Positions 1-10,684 of a stretch of DNA of 64,000 nucleotides are shown here, in pieces. Numbering within the stretch: position 1 is the first letter of the stretch; each line of letters begins with the position of its first letter. The position numbers were made by a program, and so were the translations under genes. Location: NCBI RefSeq assembly GCF_001653715.1, contig NZ_LWHQ01000015.1:1-64000 (forward strand). Direction: 5' to 3'. This DNA comes from Methylobacterium platani (GTDB lineage: Bacteria; Pseudomonadota; Alphaproteobacteria; Rhizobiales; Beijerinckiaceae). The notes under the pieces were generated by a model. It was not told where the DNA came from and did not search any database. It saw only the letters and a list, made by a program, of their open reading frames with translations.

Positions 1-332
1 CCCACCCCGCCGCCACCTTCTGCCGCTGCATGAACATCCCGGCGCGCTACTGCACCGGCTATCTCGGCGATATCGGCGTGCCGGCGGTGCCCGACCCGAT
101 GGATTTCTCGGCCTGGTTCGAGGTCTATCTCGGTGGGCGCTGGTACACGTTCGACGCCCGCCACAACCGCCCGCGGATCGGCCGCATCGTCATGGCCCGC
201 GGCCGCGACGCCACCGACGTGGCGATCTCGACGAGCTTCGGCCCGGCCTGGCTCGCGAAGTTCGAGGTCCATACCGACGAGGTGGTCGGCGAGGCGCCGC
301 AGCAGCGGGCGTGGCTGCAGGCGGCGGAGTAA
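1..332 (+). CDS. Transglutaminase-like protein, C-terminal part (5' end outside window)
   Basis: The reading frame is open from the first base of the window, reads HPAATFCRCMNIPARYC before the first internal ATG at 30, and stops at 330-332. The segment GYLGDIGVP...AWFEVYLGGRWYTFDARHN matches the second half of bacterial transglutaminase-like (TGc) domains, which use a Cys-His-Asp triad. The Cys lies upstream and is not visible. The Asp of the FDARHN motif is present. The position before AW that normally holds the catalytic His is Ser (FSAWFE). Enzymatic activity is therefore uncertain. The family fold is well supported; the substrate is unknown. Confidence 0.8.
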   Translation, partial: HPAATFCRCMNIPARYCTGYLGDIGVPAVPDPMDFSAWFEVYLGGRWYTFDARHNRPRIGRIVMARGRDATDVAISTSFGPAWLAKFEVHTDEVVGEAPQQRAWLQAAE

Positions 333-340
333 GGATCTCC

Positions 341-369
341 CACCTCTCCCCGCGGGCCGGGGAGAGGTG
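341..369. repeat. 12-bp perfect hairpin after the transglutaminase-like gene
   Basis: cacctctccccg (341-352) pairs perfectly with cggggagaggtg (358-369) across a 5-base loop, 8 bases after the stop codon. There is no T-run, so it is either a rho-independent-like stem without a tail or one of the palindromic intergenic repeats seen elsewhere in the window (24577-24603, 36780-36817). Confidence 0.6.
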
Positions 370-489
370 GGGCCCACGCCGTCGGCGGCGAACCCGCCCC
401 CCTGATTCGCCCGTCGCAGCGGGGGGCGCCCCCCGCCTCCCCCGCTGTCAAGCCTGGATGCCCGCGCGTTCTCCGGCTATGGCGGCGCG

Positions 490-2145
490 ATGCTGCTTCG
501 TCCCTACCAGCGCGCGAGCCTCGACGCGCTCCAGGCCGATTGGGCGCGCGGCGGCCGCAACGGCCTGATCGTGCTGCCGACCGGGGCCGGCAAGAGCCTC
601 GTCATCGCCACCCTGGTGCGGGAGACGATGGCCCGCGATCCCGCGGCCCGGATCGCCGTCGTCACCCATACCCGCGAGCTGATCGCCCAGAACCACGCCG
701 AGCTCCTCAACCTGTGGCCCGAGGCGCCGGCCGGCATCGTCTCGGCCGGGCTCGGGCGGCGCGAGGAGACGAAGGCAATCCTGTTCTGCGGCATCCAGTC
801 GGTGTGGAACCGGGTCGAGGCGACCGGCGGCTTCGACCTGGTGATCGTCGACGAGGCCCACCTGATCCCCCGCGACGCCGAAACCCGCTACGGCCGCTTC
901 CTCGACGCGGTGCGGGCGCGCTCCCCCGGGATGCGCCTCGTCGGGCTGACCGCCACGCCCTACCGCCTCGACAGCGGCCGCCTCGACGAGGGCCAGGGCC
1001 GGGTCTTCGACGGCATCGTCTACGAGGCGCAGGTCGGGGACCTGATCCGCGAGGGCTACCTGTCGCTCCTGGTCTCGAAGGCGACCGCGACGATCCTCGA
1101 CGTCAGCGGCGTGCCCCTACGGGCCGGCGACTACGTGCCCGGCGCCCTCGAGGCGGCGGTGAACCGCGACGTCATCACCAAGGCGGCAGTGGCCGAGATG
1201 GTCGCCTACGGCGCCGGGCGCCGGGCCTGGCTCGCCTTCTGCGCCGGGGTCCGCCACGCCGACGCGGTCCGCGACGCGATCCGGGCCGAGGGGTTCTCCT
1301 GCGAATCGATCTCGGGCGAGACCGGCAAGCGCGAGCGCGACCGGATCGTGCGCGACTTCCGGGCCGGGCGCCTGCGCTGCCTCACCTCGGTCGGCGTGCT
1401 GGCGACCGGCTTCAACGTGCCGGAGGTCGACCTGATCGCGCTCCTGCGCCCGACCCAGAGCACCGGCCTCTACGTGCAGCAGGTCGGCCGCGGCCTGCGC
1501 CTGGCGAAGGGCAAGACCGACGCCCTCGTCCTCGACTATGCCGGCCTCGTGCGCCGGCACGGGCCGATCGACGTGCTCTCGGCCAATGCCGTGGCGCGCG
1601 CCCGGCTCCTGGGCGACACCGGCGGCCCGCGAGCGAAACCCTGCCCCGGCTGCGGCGCGCTGATCGCGCTCAATGCCAGCACCTGCGAGGCGTGCTGGGT
1701 CGAGCCCGAGGAGGAGGACCCGGCGGAGATGCCGCACGAGGCGGTGGCCGACGACGAGACCGCGGTCCTCTCCGCCGGCACCGTCGCGGTGGTGCGCGAG
1801 GCCCATGCCCGCTGGTGGCCGGTGGCGGGCTGGCGCTTTTCCCGCGAGGGGCGGGTGCGCGGGCCCGACCTGCTGGCGGTGGCGCTCGAGGGCGACGAGG
1901 ACGCGATGACCGTGCGCCTCGACCTCGAAGCCACGGGTTTCGCCCGCGAGAAGGCGGTGCAGTGGTGGCGCCGCCTCGGCGGCGCGATGCCGCCGCCCCT
2001 CGACATCGACGAGGCCCTGGCGCGCTGCGACGAGCTGTCCCGGCCGGAGGCGATCCGGATCGTGCCGACCGGCCGGCTTTCCGAGAGCGTCGATTACCGC
2101 CTCGCCGACGGGGCGACCTGGACCGACACGCGGCGGGTGGCCTGA
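490..2145 (+). CDS. DEAD/DEAH-box superfamily 2 helicase with zinc ribbon
   Basis: 551-residue ATP-dependent helicase-like protein. Visible motifs: Walker A PTGAGKS (residues 30-36), DEAH at 121-124, motif III-like GLTATPYR, and motif VI QQVGRGLR in the C-terminal RecA-like domain. A four-cysteine zinc ribbon follows (C385, C388, C399, C402), and then an acidic linker and an uncharacterised tail. This layout matches stand-alone RadD/SSL2-like bacterial helicases involved in DNA repair, but the exact role cannot be read from sequence. The ATG at 490 is chosen because it leads directly into the conserved LRPYQ start of the helicase core. It converges with the Hpt gene, 5 bases apart. Confidence 0.88.
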   Translation: MLLRPYQRASLDALQADWARGGRNGLIVLPTGAGKSLVIATLVRETMARDPAARIAVVTHTRELIAQNHAELLNLWPEAPAGIVSAGLGRREETKAILFCGIQSVWNRVEATGGFDLVIVDEAHLIPRDAETRYGRFLDAVRARSPGMRLVGLTATPYRLDSGRLDEGQGRVFDGIVYEAQVGDLIREGYLSLLVSKATATILDVSGVPLRAGDYVPGALEAAVNRDVITKAAVAEMVAYGAGRRAWLAFCAGVRHADAVRDAIRAEGFSCESISGETGKRERDRIVRDFRAGRLRCLTSVGVLATGFNVPEVDLIALLRPTQSTGLYVQQVGRGLRLAKGKTDALVLDYAGLVRRHGPIDVLSANAVARARLLGDTGGPRAKPCPGCGALIALNASTCEACWVEPEEEDPAEMPHEAVADDETAVLSAGTVAVVREAHARWWPVAGWRFSREGRVRGPDLLAVALEGDEDAMTVRLDLEATGFAREKAVQWWRRLGGAMPPPLDIDEALARCDELSRPEAIRIVPTGRLSESVDYRLADGATWTDTRRVA

Positions 2146-2150
2146 CGCCG

Positions 2151-2486
2151 TCAGCCCGCCGCGATCAGCCGGGCGACCTCGGCCTCGGCCGTGGCCTTCT
2201 CGGCGGCGACGTCGGCGGCCAACTCCCGGATCGCCTCCAGGTCGCCGGCGTGACAGGCGGTTTCGAGGGCGGCGCAGAGGCGCGACAGGCGGGTGAAGCC
2301 GATCAGCCCCGACGAGGCGATCACGCCGTGTGCCGCGGCCCCGAGCGCCGCCGGCTCCCCGCGCACCGACCAGTCCTGCAGTTGCGCCTGGAAGCGCCCG
2401 AGCAGCACCGGCAGGGCCTGATCGCCGACCGCCTGGCGCAGGTCGGCATAGGTCGCGGCGTCGAGGGAGGGGGGCGTCGTGGCCAT
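2151..2486 (-). CDS. Histidine phosphotransfer (Hpt) domain protein
   Basis: About 111 residues forming a single Hpt-like helical bundle. The segment AAAHGVIASSGLIGF carries the phospho-accepting His (His53 from this start) in the usual AH-x-(I/L)-x-x-S-G context, followed by LSRLCAALE. Hpt proteins shuttle phosphate between receiver domains in multistep phosphorelays. No hybrid kinase is adjacent, so the partner is unknown; the kinase cluster at 3498-7925 lies on the same strand but upstream. An alternative start seven codons earlier (2507) is possible. Confidence 0.75.
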   Translation of the reverse strand: MATTPPSLDAATYADLRQAVGDQALPVLLGRFQAQLQDWSVRGEPAALGAAAHGVIASSGLIGFTRLSRLCAALETACHAGDLEAIRELAADVAAEKATAEAEVARLIAAG

Positions 2487-2653
2487 GACGTCGGGCTCCG
2501 GGTGCACGTCGGCTCAAGCGCGGCGGCTCTCGGAGCGCGATCGTACAGGATATGGAGCGGCGACGATGCTCGGCCATCAGGCCGATCTCCGCGAGATCGG
2601 GGCCGATCCCTTCGCGATCTGCGCCGGCCCCCTCGATCGGAGCCGTTCGTCGA

Positions 2654-3034
2654 TCAGGCCGAGCGCGCCACCGCCGTGCCGATCTCCGCCGCCCGGGCGG
2701 CCTCCGCCTCGCGGGCATAGGTCCGGGCCCGCAGGATCGCCTCGGAGGGCAGCTGCTCGACGACCGCACCGTCCGGACCGACAACCTGGAACACGATCTG
2801 GTGGCTGTCGGCGTCGCGGCGGTACTGGGCCCGGTCGGCGGTCCCGGCGGTGTCCCGGGGCGGGGCGGCCCCCGGCCCGGTCGTCCGCCGCGCCTCCGGG
2901 CTGAGGTCGAGGGTCACCGCCGGGTCGAGGGACGGATCGGCACTCGGCCGGGGGCTGCGGGCGGCATCGATCCGCACGATCGGCTCGACCGCGGCCGGCG
3001 GAAACGCCGCGGCAAGGCTGCTGGTCTCGATCAC
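2654..3034 (-). CDS. FlaG-like small protein
   Basis: 126 residues from a GTG start. The C-terminal half contains IVFQVVGPDGAVVEQLPSEAILR, which resembles the FlaG family core (hydrophobic strand, D/G turn, EV-x-QIP-x-E). The N-terminal half is low-complexity and Pro/Ala/Asp rich, probably disordered. FlaG proteins modulate flagellar filament length, but no flagellar gene is in the window, so the functional assignment is tentative. The same strand carries the Hpt gene 167 bases downstream. Confidence 0.5.
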   Translation of the reverse strand: MIETSSLAAAFPPAAVEPIVRIDAARSPRPSADPSLDPAVTLDLSPEARRTTGPGAAPPRDTAGTADRAQYRRDADSHQIVFQVVGPDGAVVEQLPSEAILRARTYAREAEAARAAEIGTAVARSA

Positions 3035-3497
3035 TGCGAAATCCTTTCGGGCGATCTGTTCGTGCTCAGCTAGCCGCCAGGAGTCCTACCCGGATGTTAA
3101 CGCGGCGCCGGGGCCTGAAGGTGGTGTTAAGGCGGGGTTTCCGGAAATTAAGCAATTGCGCGGAATTGCGGGGATGGCCGGGGCGGCGTTTGCGGCATCG
3201 TTCCGATCCGGGATCCGTTGAGTTCCTCCCATGCCTTGCGGCACGAGACCCGCCTGCTCCCTCCCCCTCTGCGGGAGAGGGGACGCCGCGTCCGAACATG
3301 GCGGAGCCGTTCTGAAGGGCTTCCCCTGGATCGGCGTCGCGCCGCCCCTCTCCCGGCCTACTCCCGTAGACCACCCTCCCCCGCAGAGGGGGAGGGTTCG
3401 CGCCGGAGCCTTGGGGGAGCGATGAAGCGAAAGCCGTGGCGCGCCGGACGTGCGTGGCGCTGAACCCTCGGGCCCGCGCGATCGACCGGAGCCGCGG
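3035..3497. other. Intergenic region with palindromic repeat element
   Basis: No convincing gene. Bases 3035-3240 are less GC-rich, with several TTAA and AATT motifs (for example around 3133-3165), and could hold the promoter of the FlaG-like gene on the minus strand. Bases 3250-3410 are a repeat element described separately. Confidence 0.6.
3271..3384 (-). repeat. 114-bp dispersed intergenic repeat, copy 1
   Basis: The reverse complement of 3271-3384 aligns end to end with 53059-53172, at the same length of 114 bp. Both begin gcgggggagggtgg, share the core ggcgcgacgccgatccag and end with cccctctcccgc. The edges contain short self-complementary C/G tracts. It lies in an intergenic gap in both cases, which suggests a non-coding mobile or structural repeat rather than a gene remnant. 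Confidence 0.75.
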
Positions 3498-4529
3498 CTA
3501 CAGCGCGATGTCGATGCTCGCCGCGGTGCCGCGCTCGGCCTGCGCGTAGTCGATCTGCGCGCGCAGGTTCGAGGCCATCGCCCGCACGATGCGCGAGCCG
3601 AGACCCGTGCCGCGCGGGGTGCCGGCGCCCTGCCAGCCGACGCCGTCATCGGCCACCATGAGGCGCAGGGTGTCGCCGTCGCGGCGCGCGGTGATGCGGA
3701 TCTCGCCGGTGACGCCCTCGGGATAGGCGTACTTGTAGGCGTTGGTGACGAGCTCGGTGACGATCACCCCGAGCGAGACCGCCTTGTCGGTCGCCACCTC
3801 GACCGGCACGGCGTCGAGCACGATGCGGTGGCGCTGGCCGGTGGCGTTCATCGCCCCGTCGAGGTCCTCGACCAGCGTCGCCAGGTAGGCATCGACCGCG
3901 ACGACCCGCACGTCGTCGGAGGTGTAGAGGCGCCGGTGGATGCCGGCGATCGCGGTGATGCGGGTCTGGGTTTCCTCGAGGGCGGCCCGGGCGGAGGCGT
4001 CGGTGACGGTGTTGGCCTGCATCCGCACCAGCGCCGCCACCAGGGCGAGGCTGTTCGCGACCCGGTGGTTGACCTCGCGCAGGAGCAGCTCGGCCCGGTC
4101 GCGGGCCTCGCGCACCTCGGCCTCGGCCCGCTCCTTCTCGCGGCGGGTGCGGTCCTGCAGCACGGCGGTGGCCACCGCCTCGGCGAGCAGCTCGCGGAAA
4201 TGGCCCTGCAGGTCCTTCCAGACGTAGTCGACGGCGCCGGCCTTCAGCGCCGCCACGGCGACGCGGCTGTCCTCCGAGCCAGTGACGTAGATCACCGGCG
4301 GCGCGTCCGGCAGGGCGCGGATGCGCGGCAGGATCTCGAGACCGGTCTCGTTCGGCATGTGGTGGTCGAGGGCGACGACGTCGAACCGCTCCGCCGCGAT
4401 CAGGCCGAGGCCGGCCTCGCCGTCGGCCGCATGCGCGACCTCGCAGCCGCGCCCCGCGAGGGTGCGGGCGACCAGCCGCGCCAGGCCCGGATCGTCGTCG
4501 ATGTAGAGGACGCGGACCGGCTCGGTCAC
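3498..4529 (-). CDS. Response regulator receiver fused to HisKA_2-type histidine kinase
   Basis: 343 residues from a GTG start. Residues 5-125 form a receiver domain with acidic pocket DDD (11-13), phospho-acceptor Asp55 (ALDHHMP) and Lys105. A coiled linker leads to a HisKA_2 dimerisation segment with His155 in REVNHRVANSL, then an HATPase domain with N-box TELVTNAYKYAYP and G-box DDGVGW. No membrane segment, so it is cytoplasmic. The layout is of a kinase whose activity is set by phosphorylation of its own receiver. It lies 49 bases downstream of the Rcp1-like regulator on the same strand, so it is probably the last gene of a three-gene signalling operon. Confidence 0.9.
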   Translation of the reverse strand: MTEPVRVLYIDDDPGLARLVARTLAGRGCEVAHAADGEAGLGLIAAERFDVVALDHHMPNETGLEILPRIRALPDAPPVIYVTGSEDSRVAVAALKAGAVDYVWKDLQGHFRELLAEAVATAVLQDRTRREKERAEAEVREARDRAELLLREVNHRVANSLALVAALVRMQANTVTDASARAALEETQTRITAIAGIHRRLYTSDDVRVVAVDAYLATLVEDLDGAMNATGQRHRIVLDAVPVEVATDKAVSLGVIVTELVTNAYKYAYPEGVTGEIRITARRDGDTLRLMVADDGVGWQGAGTPRGTGLGSRIVRAMASNLRAQIDYAQAERGTAASIDIAL

Positions 4530-4578
4530 GGGGCGGCGCTCCGCCGTCCGGCCGCGCGGCCCGGAGGGGTGATCGCGG

Positions 4579-5013
4579 TCACGCGCTCTCCGGGACCTGC
4601 ATCACCGAGAAGAACAGACCGAGCTGGCGGATCGCGTTGGCGAAGCCCTCGTAGTTCACCGGCTTGGTGATGTAGACGTTGCAGCCGAGGTCGTAGCAGC
4701 GCTGGATCTCGCGCTGGTCGTCGGTGGTGGTCAGGATCACCACCGGCGAGCGCCGCAGGTGCGGGTTCGACTTCACCTTCTGCAGGATGTCGATGCCGGT
4801 CATGTCCGGCAGGTTGAGGTCGAGCAGGATCAGCAGCGGCCGGCCGGCGTTGATCTCGCCGCTGCCGTCCGGCCCGAACAGGGCGGCGAGCGCCGAGGTC
4901 CCGTCCCGGAACGACTCGATGACGTTGTTGACGCCGGCGCGGCGGATGTTCCGCTCGATCAGCCGGGCGTGGCCCTCGTCATCCTCGATCATCACGATGT
5001 GTACGGCCGGCAC
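4579..5013 (-). CDS. Single-domain response regulator, Rcp1-like
   Basis: 144-residue receiver-only protein. Asp65 in LLDLNLPD is the phospho-acceptor; LTTTDD and ITKPVNYEGF supply the conserved Thr and Lys. The extended spacing and the pattern SNPHLRRSPVVILTT are typical of Rcp1-type regulators partnered with phytochrome-like or PAS/GAF kinases. The GTG start at 5013 is chosen because ggggag lies 7 bases upstream; the frame stays open further upstream but reads as low-quality sequence. It sits between two kinases on the same strand, so the likely flow is membrane kinase to this regulator to the receiver-kinase at 3498-4529. Confidence 0.88.
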   Translation of the reverse strand: MPAVHIVMIEDDEGHARLIERNIRRAGVNNVIESFRDGTSALAALFGPDGSGEINAGRPLLILLDLNLPDMTGIDILQKVKSNPHLRRSPVVILTTTDDQREIQRCYDLGCNVYITKPVNYEGFANAIRQLGLFFSVMQVPESA

Positions 5014-5216
5014 CTGACAACTCCCCGTGGCGAAGCCCGGCCGCACCGGGTCGCCTCTTGCTCTCTCACGACACCGCACCGACCGCGGTCGCCCGCCCGG
5101 GAGACAGGCTCCCGTCAAACTCTCTCTAGACCACATCCGACCCCGTTTGGACACGTGGCTGGCGTAGAAAACAGCGCGGTCACGTTAACCTGTCGTTGCA
5201 TCCGGCGGTCGGTTCC

Positions 5217-7925
5217 TTAACCCTGACGCAGCGGCAGCGTCACGCTGAAGGTCGTGCCGACGCCGATCTCGGAGGCCAGGTCGATCCGCCCGCCGAGCGC
5301 CCGCACCAGGGTGCGGACATGGGCGAGCCCGATGCCGTCGCCCGGCCGGTCCTGGACGCCGGAGCGGCGGAAGAGCTCGAACACCCGGCCGTGGTCGCGG
5401 GCATCGATCCCGCGGCCGTTATCCGCGACCCGGAACACCGCGAGCCCGTCGGAGACCGCCCCGGTGACGACGATCCGGCCCGGGCGGTCCTTGGCGCGGT
5501 ACTTGATCGCGTTGTCGATCAGGTTGCCGAAGATCTGCCCCACGGCGACCCGGTCGGCGACGAGGTCGGGCAGGTCGCCGATCTCGATCGCCGCGCCGGC
5601 GGTCTCGGTCTGGTGGCGCTGCGCGTTCGCCAGGCTCCGCATCAGGGCGGTCATCGCCAGGGGCTCGGGCTGGAAGTTGCGCCGCCCCTCCCGCGACAGC
5701 TTCAGGATGGCGTTGATCAGGCCGTCCATCTTGGTGATCGCGGCCTTGATGAAGCTCACCGATTCGGCGAGGTCGGCGTCGATCCGATCGGCCTGCGGCC
5801 GCCCGGCGAGCGCGGTCCGGATGTCGTCCTGGCTCGCCTCGATCTCGCTCGTGAAGCCCATGATGTTGACGAGCGGCGCCCTGAGGTCGTGGCTGACGAT
5901 GTAGGCGTAGCGCTGGATCTCCTCGTTCGATTCGCGCAACGCCGTCTCGGCGGCGCGCTGCTCGGTGATATCGGAATGCACGCCGACCCATTCGCGGATC
6001 GAACCGTCGGGATCGAGCACCGGCACCGCCTGGATCGCGTAGGTGCGGAAGACCCCGTCGTGGCGGCGGACCCGGTGCTCGTGGGTGAAGCGCCGGCGCT
6101 CGGCCACCGCCGCGTTCCAGTTCTCGACGCTGGCGGCCCGGTCGTCCGGATGGACCGCGTCGGCCCAGCCGTAGCCGGCATATTGCTCGGGCGCCTGCCC
6201 GGTCAGCGCCGCCCAGGCCGGCTGGTCGCCGGTCATGCGGCCGGCGGCGTCGTTGGTCCAGAGCACGCCGCGCACCGCCTGGACGGCGGCCTCGAACCGG
6301 TCCTGCGCGCGGCGGACCGAGGCGAACAGCAGGGCATTGTCCATCGCCACCGCGGCGTGGCCGGCCAGGCCCTCGACCAGGGCCGCCTCGCGGGTGCCGA
6401 AACGGTGCGGTTCGGGGTGGCCGAACAGCAGCGCCCCGAGGGTGACGCCGGTGCCCGAGACCACCGGCACCGCGAGGTAGCTGCGCACCGGCAGGTGCCC
6501 CTTCGGCATGCCGCCGTGGCTGCCGTAGCGGGGATCGGTCGTCACGTCCTCGCTCAGCACCACGCCGCCGGCCGCGAAGGTCTGGCTGAACAGGGTCGTC
6601 ACCCGCGGCAGGCCGAAGCGGGTGAAGGCCTCGCGGGGACCGCCGGTGAGGCTGAGGAGCTGCCAGTGCTCCGGCCCGTCCGGGCCCTCCGGGATCCGCT
6701 CGAACAGCGCGCCGTAGGCCGCCCCGGTCAGGCGGGTCGCGGCCTCGACCACGGCGTCGCCGAGGCGCTGGCGGTCGAGCTCGCTCGCCAGCGCCGTGCC
6801 GAGGCGGTTGAGCACCTCGAGGCGCTGGGTCTCCGAGCGCAAAGCCGCGGCGGCCCGCTCGCGCTCGGTCACCCGCTCGCGCTGGCGCTGGGCCGCGCCG
6901 GCGATCTCGGCGCTCACCGCCGCCACCTCGGCGGGCACGCCGGTGAGCGCCGCGGCCGGCCGGCCGAGGCCGAGGGCGACCGCCTGGTCGCGCAGGGCCT
7001 GGAGCGGCGCCGCGATGCCGCGGGCAAAGGCGAGCGCCAGCACCCCCGCGATGGCCGCGAGCATGATGCCGAGCCCGGCGAACCAGACGAGCGAGGCCCG
7101 GACCGGCGCCGCCAATGCCTCCTCCGGCACGCCGACGGCGACGCGCCAGTCCGGGACGCCGGCCCGCGCATAGGCGACGAAGAAGGGAGCGCCCTCGAGC
7201 GAGGCGCCGCGCCAGCTCCCTTCCGGCCCGGTGGCCCGGCGCAGCTCGTCGGGCGCGTCGGTGCCGGTGAAGCGCTCCGGCGCCCGGGTGCGGGTCAGCA
7301 CCCGGTGGTCGCGGTCGACCACGCTCATCACCCAGCCCTCCGGCACGCCGCCGGCGGCGAGCACGTCGCGGATGCGCGAGGTCGGCAGGGAGAACGACAG
7401 CAGGTAGAGCACCGCGTCGCCGCCGCGGCGCTGGACCGGCACCGTCACCCGGAAGCGCCCGTCGACGACGCCCGAGACCGACGGCCGCCCGGCGAGCGCC
7501 GCCTCGTCCGCCGCGTCGAGGCGCTCCGGCATCGGCTCGGCGCCGAGGTCGATCAGCCGCCGCCCGTCGGGATCGCGCAGGGTGGCCGGCAGGCCGCTGC
7601 GGCGGGACAGCTCCTGCACCTGCTCGCGGAACGCCGTGACGTCGCCGCGCTGGAGCGCGTTGGCGAGGCTCAGGGATTCGAGGGTGGCGACGAGGTTGGC
7701 GATCTCGCGGTCGACCGCCGCCGCCTCCATCCGGGCGCGGCCGAGGGCCTCGCCCTCCAGGCGCGCGCGGGCCGCCCCGGCGAACTGCCACAGCACCACG
7801 CCGCCGAAGATCAGGATCGGCACCGCCAGGCCGAGGGCGAAGACGACGAGGCGGCGCACGATCGAGCCGGGGCGCGACCGGGCGGGGGCCGGCTCCCGCG
7901 GGGCCTGTTGGGCCTGCATCAGCAT
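5217..7925 (-). CDS. Membrane sensor histidine kinase with Cache-like, GAF and PAS domains
   Basis: 902 residues. A basic N-terminus and a membrane segment at about 27-50 precede a periplasmic region of roughly 250 residues resembling a Cache sensor; the second membrane segment (WFAGLGIMLAAIAGVLALAF) is near 310-330. A coiled coil follows, then a GAF domain (about 390-560), a PAS domain with PAC (VLWTNDAAGRM to WVGVHSDITEQ), HisKA with His679 in YIVSHDLRAPL, and an HATPase domain (NLIDNAIKYR, DNGRGI, GDGIGLAHV). The ATG at 7925 has aagga 6-7 bases upstream. The same frame stays open through the thiC region, but that extension is the antisense-like shadow of another gene. It is the first gene of the signalling set, 203 bases before the Rcp1-like regulator. 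Confidence 0.9.
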   Translation of the reverse strand: MLMQAQQAPREPAPARSRPGSIVRRLVVFALGLAVPILIFGGVVLWQFAGAARARLEGEALGRARMEAAAVDREIANLVATLESLSLANALQRGDVTAFREQVQELSRRSGLPATLRDPDGRRLIDLGAEPMPERLDAADEAALAGRPSVSGVVDGRFRVTVPVQRRGGDAVLYLLSFSLPTSRIRDVLAAGGVPEGWVMSVVDRDHRVLTRTRAPERFTGTDAPDELRRATGPEGSWRGASLEGAPFFVAYARAGVPDWRVAVGVPEEALAAPVRASLVWFAGLGIMLAAIAGVLALAFARGIAAPLQALRDQAVALGLGRPAAALTGVPAEVAAVSAEIAGAAQRQRERVTERERAAAALRSETQRLEVLNRLGTALASELDRQRLGDAVVEAATRLTGAAYGALFERIPEGPDGPEHWQLLSLTGGPREAFTRFGLPRVTTLFSQTFAAGGVVLSEDVTTDPRYGSHGGMPKGHLPVRSYLAVPVVSGTGVTLGALLFGHPEPHRFGTREAALVEGLAGHAAVAMDNALLFASVRRAQDRFEAAVQAVRGVLWTNDAAGRMTGDQPAWAALTGQAPEQYAGYGWADAVHPDDRAASVENWNAAVAERRRFTHEHRVRRHDGVFRTYAIQAVPVLDPDGSIREWVGVHSDITEQRAAETALRESNEEIQRYAYIVSHDLRAPLVNIMGFTSEIEASQDDIRTALAGRPQADRIDADLAESVSFIKAAITKMDGLINAILKLSREGRRNFQPEPLAMTALMRSLANAQRHQTETAGAAIEIGDLPDLVADRVAVGQIFGNLIDNAIKYRAKDRPGRIVVTGAVSDGLAVFRVADNGRGIDARDHGRVFELFRRSGVQDRPGDGIGLAHVRTLVRALGGRIDLASEIGVGTTFSVTLPLRQG

Positions 7926-8005
7926 AGAGGATCCTTGGCGGCCTGCGTGCCGGCCCCGCGCCCGCCGCGCCCCCGGACGATCCCCGGGGGCACGGCGGGT
8001 GTCAC

Positions 8006-10060
<2,055 letters not shown>

Positions 10061-10203
10061 ACGGCACGACTGTCCGGCGGCGCAGGAGGTTTGTCAATCG
10101 CCTCCGCGCCGCGACGCTGCGCCATCCCGGCGCCGGCCTTGAAGCACCGCGGGCGGGCGACCCAGATAGGTCGGCGAACCTCCCTTCCCCGCAGGAGCCC
10201 GAT

Positions 10204-10578
10204 TTGGGACGCCGTGACCGGCGCTGGCGCGACGACGACCCCTCCACCCACGGCCCGCATGCAGGCGCGCGCGTGATCTGCCCGCTCTGCGAGCGGCCGA
10301 TCCCGCCCGGCGCCCGCCAGAGCCGCCATCACCTGACACCGAAGCTGAAGGGCGGCACCCACGGCGAGACCGTGCAGCTGCACCAGATCTGCCACTCGGC
10401 GATCCATGCCCGCCACAGCGAGGCGGAGCTGGCGCGCCGCCTCAGCGACGTCGCGAGCCTGCGCGCCGAGCCCGAGATCGCCCGCTTCCTCGCCTGGGTG
10501 CGCACCAAGCCCGACGACTTCCACGCCGCGACGCGGATGACCCGGGAGCGGCGGGAATCGAAGCGGAGCCCGCGGTGA
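10204..10578 (+). CDS. HNH endonuclease-like protein
   Basis: 124 residues from a TTG start. A CPLC zinc knuckle is followed by RHHLTPKLKGG and LHQICHSAIHARHS, the HNH/zinc-finger nuclease pattern (two His before a short helix, second metal pair with Cys and His). The TTG is chosen because aggag lies 6 bases upstream; GTG at 10273 would give a 101-residue alternative starting right at the CPLC motif. Family members are DNA-nicking or cleaving enzymes, but small chromosomal copies of unknown role are common. It is divergent from thiC. Confidence 0.75.
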   Translation: MGRRDRRWRDDDPSTHGPHAGARVICPLCERPIPPGARQSRHHLTPKLKGGTHGETVQLHQICHSAIHARHSEAELARRLSDVASLRAEPEIARFLAWVRTKPDDFHAATRMTRERRESKRSPR

Positions 10579-10684
10579 CGAAGGTGAATCCCGTCTTGCG
10601 AGCGAGCGCGCGATTCGACCGGTCGGCCCGGTGCCGATCTTTACGTCTCCCTGCGAGCCTGCGGCCGCCCTCGTGGAGACGCCG

